Positions 19,870 to 21,967 of a DNA stretch of 21,967 bases are shown one piece after another. Position 1 is the stretch's first letter, and every line of letters begins with the position of its first letter. Below the pieces are notes generated by a model, which saw nothing but the letters and a program-made list of their open reading frames with translations, made no database searches and was not told the DNA's origin. Position numbers and translations under genes: made by a program. This DNA comes from SCGC-AAA471-B05 sp032249055. GTDB taxonomy: Archaea > Thermoproteota > Thermoprotei > Gearchaeales > Gearchaeaceae. Location: assembly GCA_032249055.1 (NCBI GenBank), contig JAVVGP010000006.1, positions 1-21,967 on the forward strand, in the 5' to 3' direction.

Positions 19870-21768
19870 TTATCTTACTTTTATTACTTCACTTATTACA
19901 GGCATCAATATATTTCGTGAAGGTAATATTTTCATTTCAGCGATTCCTTGTCTTAATTCCTCAATTTTATTTTTTTCTCCATGAACCAGTATGATTTTCT
20001 TTGGCTTTACTTGCAAGGATTTTATATAATTTATAAGTTGGTTTCTATCCGAATGTCCAGAAAATCCTTCTGCAGAAAAAACTTGCAAGTTTACCTTAAT
20101 TTTTTCTTCCCCTATAACAATTTCCCGTTCCCCGTCTTTTAATTTTCTTCCAGGCGTCCCTTCTACTTGATAGGATGTAAATATCAAAGAATTTTTCTCG
20201 TTTGCAGCAAGTAGTTTTAAATATTCCACGATTGGTCCACCTGTAAGCATTCCTGAAGGAGAAATTATAATTGATTGTCCTACTTCTACTACTTCACTTC
20301 TATCACTGCTATCTTTTACGGCTTCAAAATACTCAGATAAGAGTGGATTCTTTTCTCTTATTATTTTAGTTCTTATTTCTTGGGATAAATATTCTGGAAA
20401 AGCTATATGTACGGCTGTTGTTTCATTAACCAAACCATCTACAAATATAGGAACTTTAGGTATTTGTTTACTTTCAATAGCCTCTTGTAGAATTACTAAA
20501 ATTTCCTGTGCCCTTCCCACGGATAAAACTGGTAATAATACTGTCCCTCCTCTTTCTAATGTGGTTTGAATTATACTGAGAAGTATGTTAATTCCTTCAG
20601 TCCTACTTGGCATAATATCTTTACTTCCACCATAGGTGCTTTCCATGATTAGGGTTTCGCATCTTTTAAATAAATTAAATGCTTTATCTAATAGCAATGT
20701 TTTTTCAAACTTGAAATCTCCTGTATAAATTAAATTATGATATCCTTCTCCATAATGTAAATGGACAATACTCGAACCTAATATGTGTCCTGCATTATAA
20801 AACGTTAGTTTTACATCTGGGGCAATATCTATTACTTCTCCATAATCTATAGTTATTATATGTTGTAGCATGGTGTATACGTCATTATATGAATAGGGCA
20901 GTATTCTGCCTTCTTTTTCTAAGATTTTTAAATAATCAAATATAACCAAGCTCATTAAATATTTTGTAGGTGGAGTAGTATAAACAGGCCCTCTATATCC
21001 ATATTTAAACAAGTAAGGTAATGCTGCGCAATGATCAAAATGAGCGTGAGATATTATAACCGCGTCTAATTTATCAATAAAATTATCTAGGAGCCAAAAA
21101 GCAGGAAATTCTTCCTTAAAAGTTTTAGCACCAGGTTTTAAACCTGCATCCAACATTATCATCGAATTTTCACTTTGTATTAAAAAGCAACTTCTTCCAA
21201 CTTCTAGAGCTCCTCCCAAAGCGCATACTCTTATATTTCCTATTTCGGTTAAAGTCTCTCTGTTTATTCTCATTCCTGTGTCTAAATTAAATTTATGTAT
21301 CTCGTTTTGTTTTGAGATACAATATATATCAATACTTTTAATTATATTATGTTCTGTAGGAGGTACTCTATGTACCACGATCTTCCATCCTAATTTATGA
21401 ATTAATTCCCATAATGTCGATTCACCTCTTCCAATGATATGAGATGTCTCAAGAGCGTATAAATGTACTTCTCCTGTAATATCGTTAAATAAAATCATAT
21501 CTTCTACAAGGCCAGCTTCTTTTGGTATTATTTTCTTTATAATTTCTATTGCTTTTTCTTTCTCAATTCTTATATTAGGTAAAGGTCTTGTGATTATTTT
21601 CTTTCTTAATAATTTAGCCAGCTTTGGTATAACACCTGTCTCACCGGTTACTAATGATAAATCATCTGTATATATAACTAAGTATGGCCCTTCAAATTCT
21701 ATTCGTATATTAATATTTTTAGGTAGATATTCGTTAATTGCTTCAATTAATTTTTCATTTAAACCCAT
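19870..21768 (-). CDS. aCPSF1/FttA, KH-domain beta-CASP nuclease and transcription termination factor
   Basis: A 632-residue protein. An N-terminal archaeal KH region (about 1-150) includes GRGESTLWELIHKLGWK. The metallo-beta-lactamase core has HAHFDH (241-246), NAGHILGSS, TGDFKFE and GFSGHSD, and the beta-CASP domain has PVLSVGRAQEIL and SPSGMLTGG. All metal ligands seem present. This is the near-universal archaeal CPSF73 homologue that cleaves nascent RNA at U-rich sites and terminates transcription. Length is normal. Its ATG overlaps the stop of the proteasome beta gene by one base, a conserved archaeal neighbourhood. It converges on the PUA gene with a four-base gap. Confidence 0.96.
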   Translation of the reverse strand: MGLNEKLIEAINEYLPKNINIRIEFEGPYLVIYTDDLSLVTGETGVIPKLAKLLRKKIITRPLPNIRIEKEKAIEIIKKIIPKEAGLVEDMILFNDITGEVHLYALETSHIIGRGESTLWELIHKLGWKIVVHRVPPTEHNIIKSIDIYCISKQNEIHKFNLDTGMRINRETLTEIGNIRVCALGGALEVGRSCFLIQSENSMIMLDAGLKPGAKTFKEEFPAFWLLDNFIDKLDAVIISHAHFDHCAALPYLFKYGYRGPVYTTPPTKYLMSLVIFDYLKILEKEGRILPYSYNDVYTMLQHIITIDYGEVIDIAPDVKLTFYNAGHILGSSIVHLHYGEGYHNLIYTGDFKFEKTLLLDKAFNLFKRCETLIMESTYGGSKDIMPSRTEGINILLSIIQTTLERGGTVLLPVLSVGRAQEILVILQEAIESKQIPKVPIFVDGLVNETTAVHIAFPEYLSQEIRTKIIREKNPLLSEYFEAVKDSSDRSEVVEVGQSIIISPSGMLTGGPIVEYLKLLAANEKNSLIFTSYQVEGTPGRKLKDGEREIVIGEEKIKVNLQVFSAEGFSGHSDRNQLINYIKSLQVKPKKIILVHGEKNKIEELRQGIAEMKILPSRNILMPVISEVIKVR

Positions 21769-21967
21769 TACCTTTTATTCAACTCTTTTATATAATAATT
21801 GACTTCATTTTCTGTAAGAAATCTTGTTCCTTCTTTATTAACAATAGCTATATCTATTCCTTCTCCTGTAAAAAGATCCCAGCTTATAGAACTTCTTAAT
21901 CCTTCTATTACAATCTTAATTCCTTCATCTAATTCTAAATTAGGCTTGTATTTTGCTTCAATTAATC
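21768..21967 (-). CDS. psmB: Proteasome beta subunit, C-terminal part (5' end outside window)
   Basis: The last 65 codons of a proteasome beta subunit; the catalytic N-terminus lies beyond the right edge. GIKIVIEGLRSSISWDLFTG followed by EGIDIAIVNKEGTRFL and the helix ENEVNYYIKEL match the end of the Ntn-hydrolase beta fold in archaeal 20S proteasomes. The stop (TAATG) overlaps the aCPSF1 start, so the two are translated together. Whether this is the active or the structural beta paralogue cannot be told without the N-terminal threonine. Confidence 0.85.
   Translation of the reverse strand, partial: LIEAKYKPNLELDEGIKIVIEGLRSSISWDLFTGEGIDIAIVNKEGTRFLTENEVNYYIKELNKR

Noticed and set aside
1..21967. 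CRISPR arrays, insertion sequences, integrase genes or attachment sites
   Set aside because: I saw no regularly spaced repeats, transposase motifs or tRNA-derived direct repeats; the three tRNA genes are intact, with no duplicated 3' ends seen nearby.

Overview
This is a compact, strongly AT-rich archaeal segment. Archaeal origin is shown by a thermosome subunit, geranylgeranylglyceryl-phosphate synthase, archaeosine tRNA-guanine transglycosylase, TFB, aCPSF1, proteasome beta and PAC2-type genes, two Sm-like proteins and TATA-box promoters placed about 25 bases before start codons. Elf1, eL38, eL37 and eS17 together point to a TACK-type (Thermoproteota-like) lineage. The thermosome and the GC-rich tRNA stems in an AT-rich background suggest a thermophile. 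I cannot place it more finely by eye.

Layout. 1-1423 (minus): tRNA-Pro, a SWIM zinc-finger protein starting two bases after the tRNA, a tiny membrane ORF, Elf1 and the 5' part of the GGGP synthase gene (cut by the window edge). 1482-3518 (plus): a winged-helix protein fused to a catalytically dead relative of anaerobic ribonucleotide reductase (NrdD). 3520-4912 (minus): eS17, a SerK-like free serine kinase and a MoaD/ThiS-like sulfur carrier. 5026-7258 (plus): thermosome, then an AK6/Fap7-type kinase. 7237-13270 (minus): a type IV pilus-like locus made of a divergent TFB, a coiled-coil protein, a secretion ATPase, a platform protein in two pieces, a minimal class III-signal pilin with its own promoter, and two genes that may form a split, degenerate VirB4/HerA-like protein. 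13428-15455 (plus): a SmAP3-like protein and archaeosine TGT. 15474-16205 (minus): a PAC2 proteasome-assembly chaperone. 16367-18509 (plus): a beta-CASP nuclease (aCPSF2 type) and a presenilin-like membrane protease. 18504-19295 (minus): SmAP1, eL37 (apparently starting at ATT), tRNA-Ala, tRNA-Val and eL38. 19353-19865 (plus): an MCT-1-like PUA protein. 19870-21967 (minus): the 3' end of proteasome beta, then aCPSF1.

Most of the window is information-processing and protein-quality-control machinery. It is dense: neighbours often overlap by 1-38 bases, and no stretch over 300 bases lacks a gene. The accessory part is the pilus locus. The most unusual items are the HTH-NrdD-like protein, the SerK/sulfur-carrier pair (which suggests a phosphoserine and thiocarboxylate route to cysteine), the ATT start of eL37, and the TFB-headed pilus locus with a VirB4/HerA-like pseudo-ATPase.
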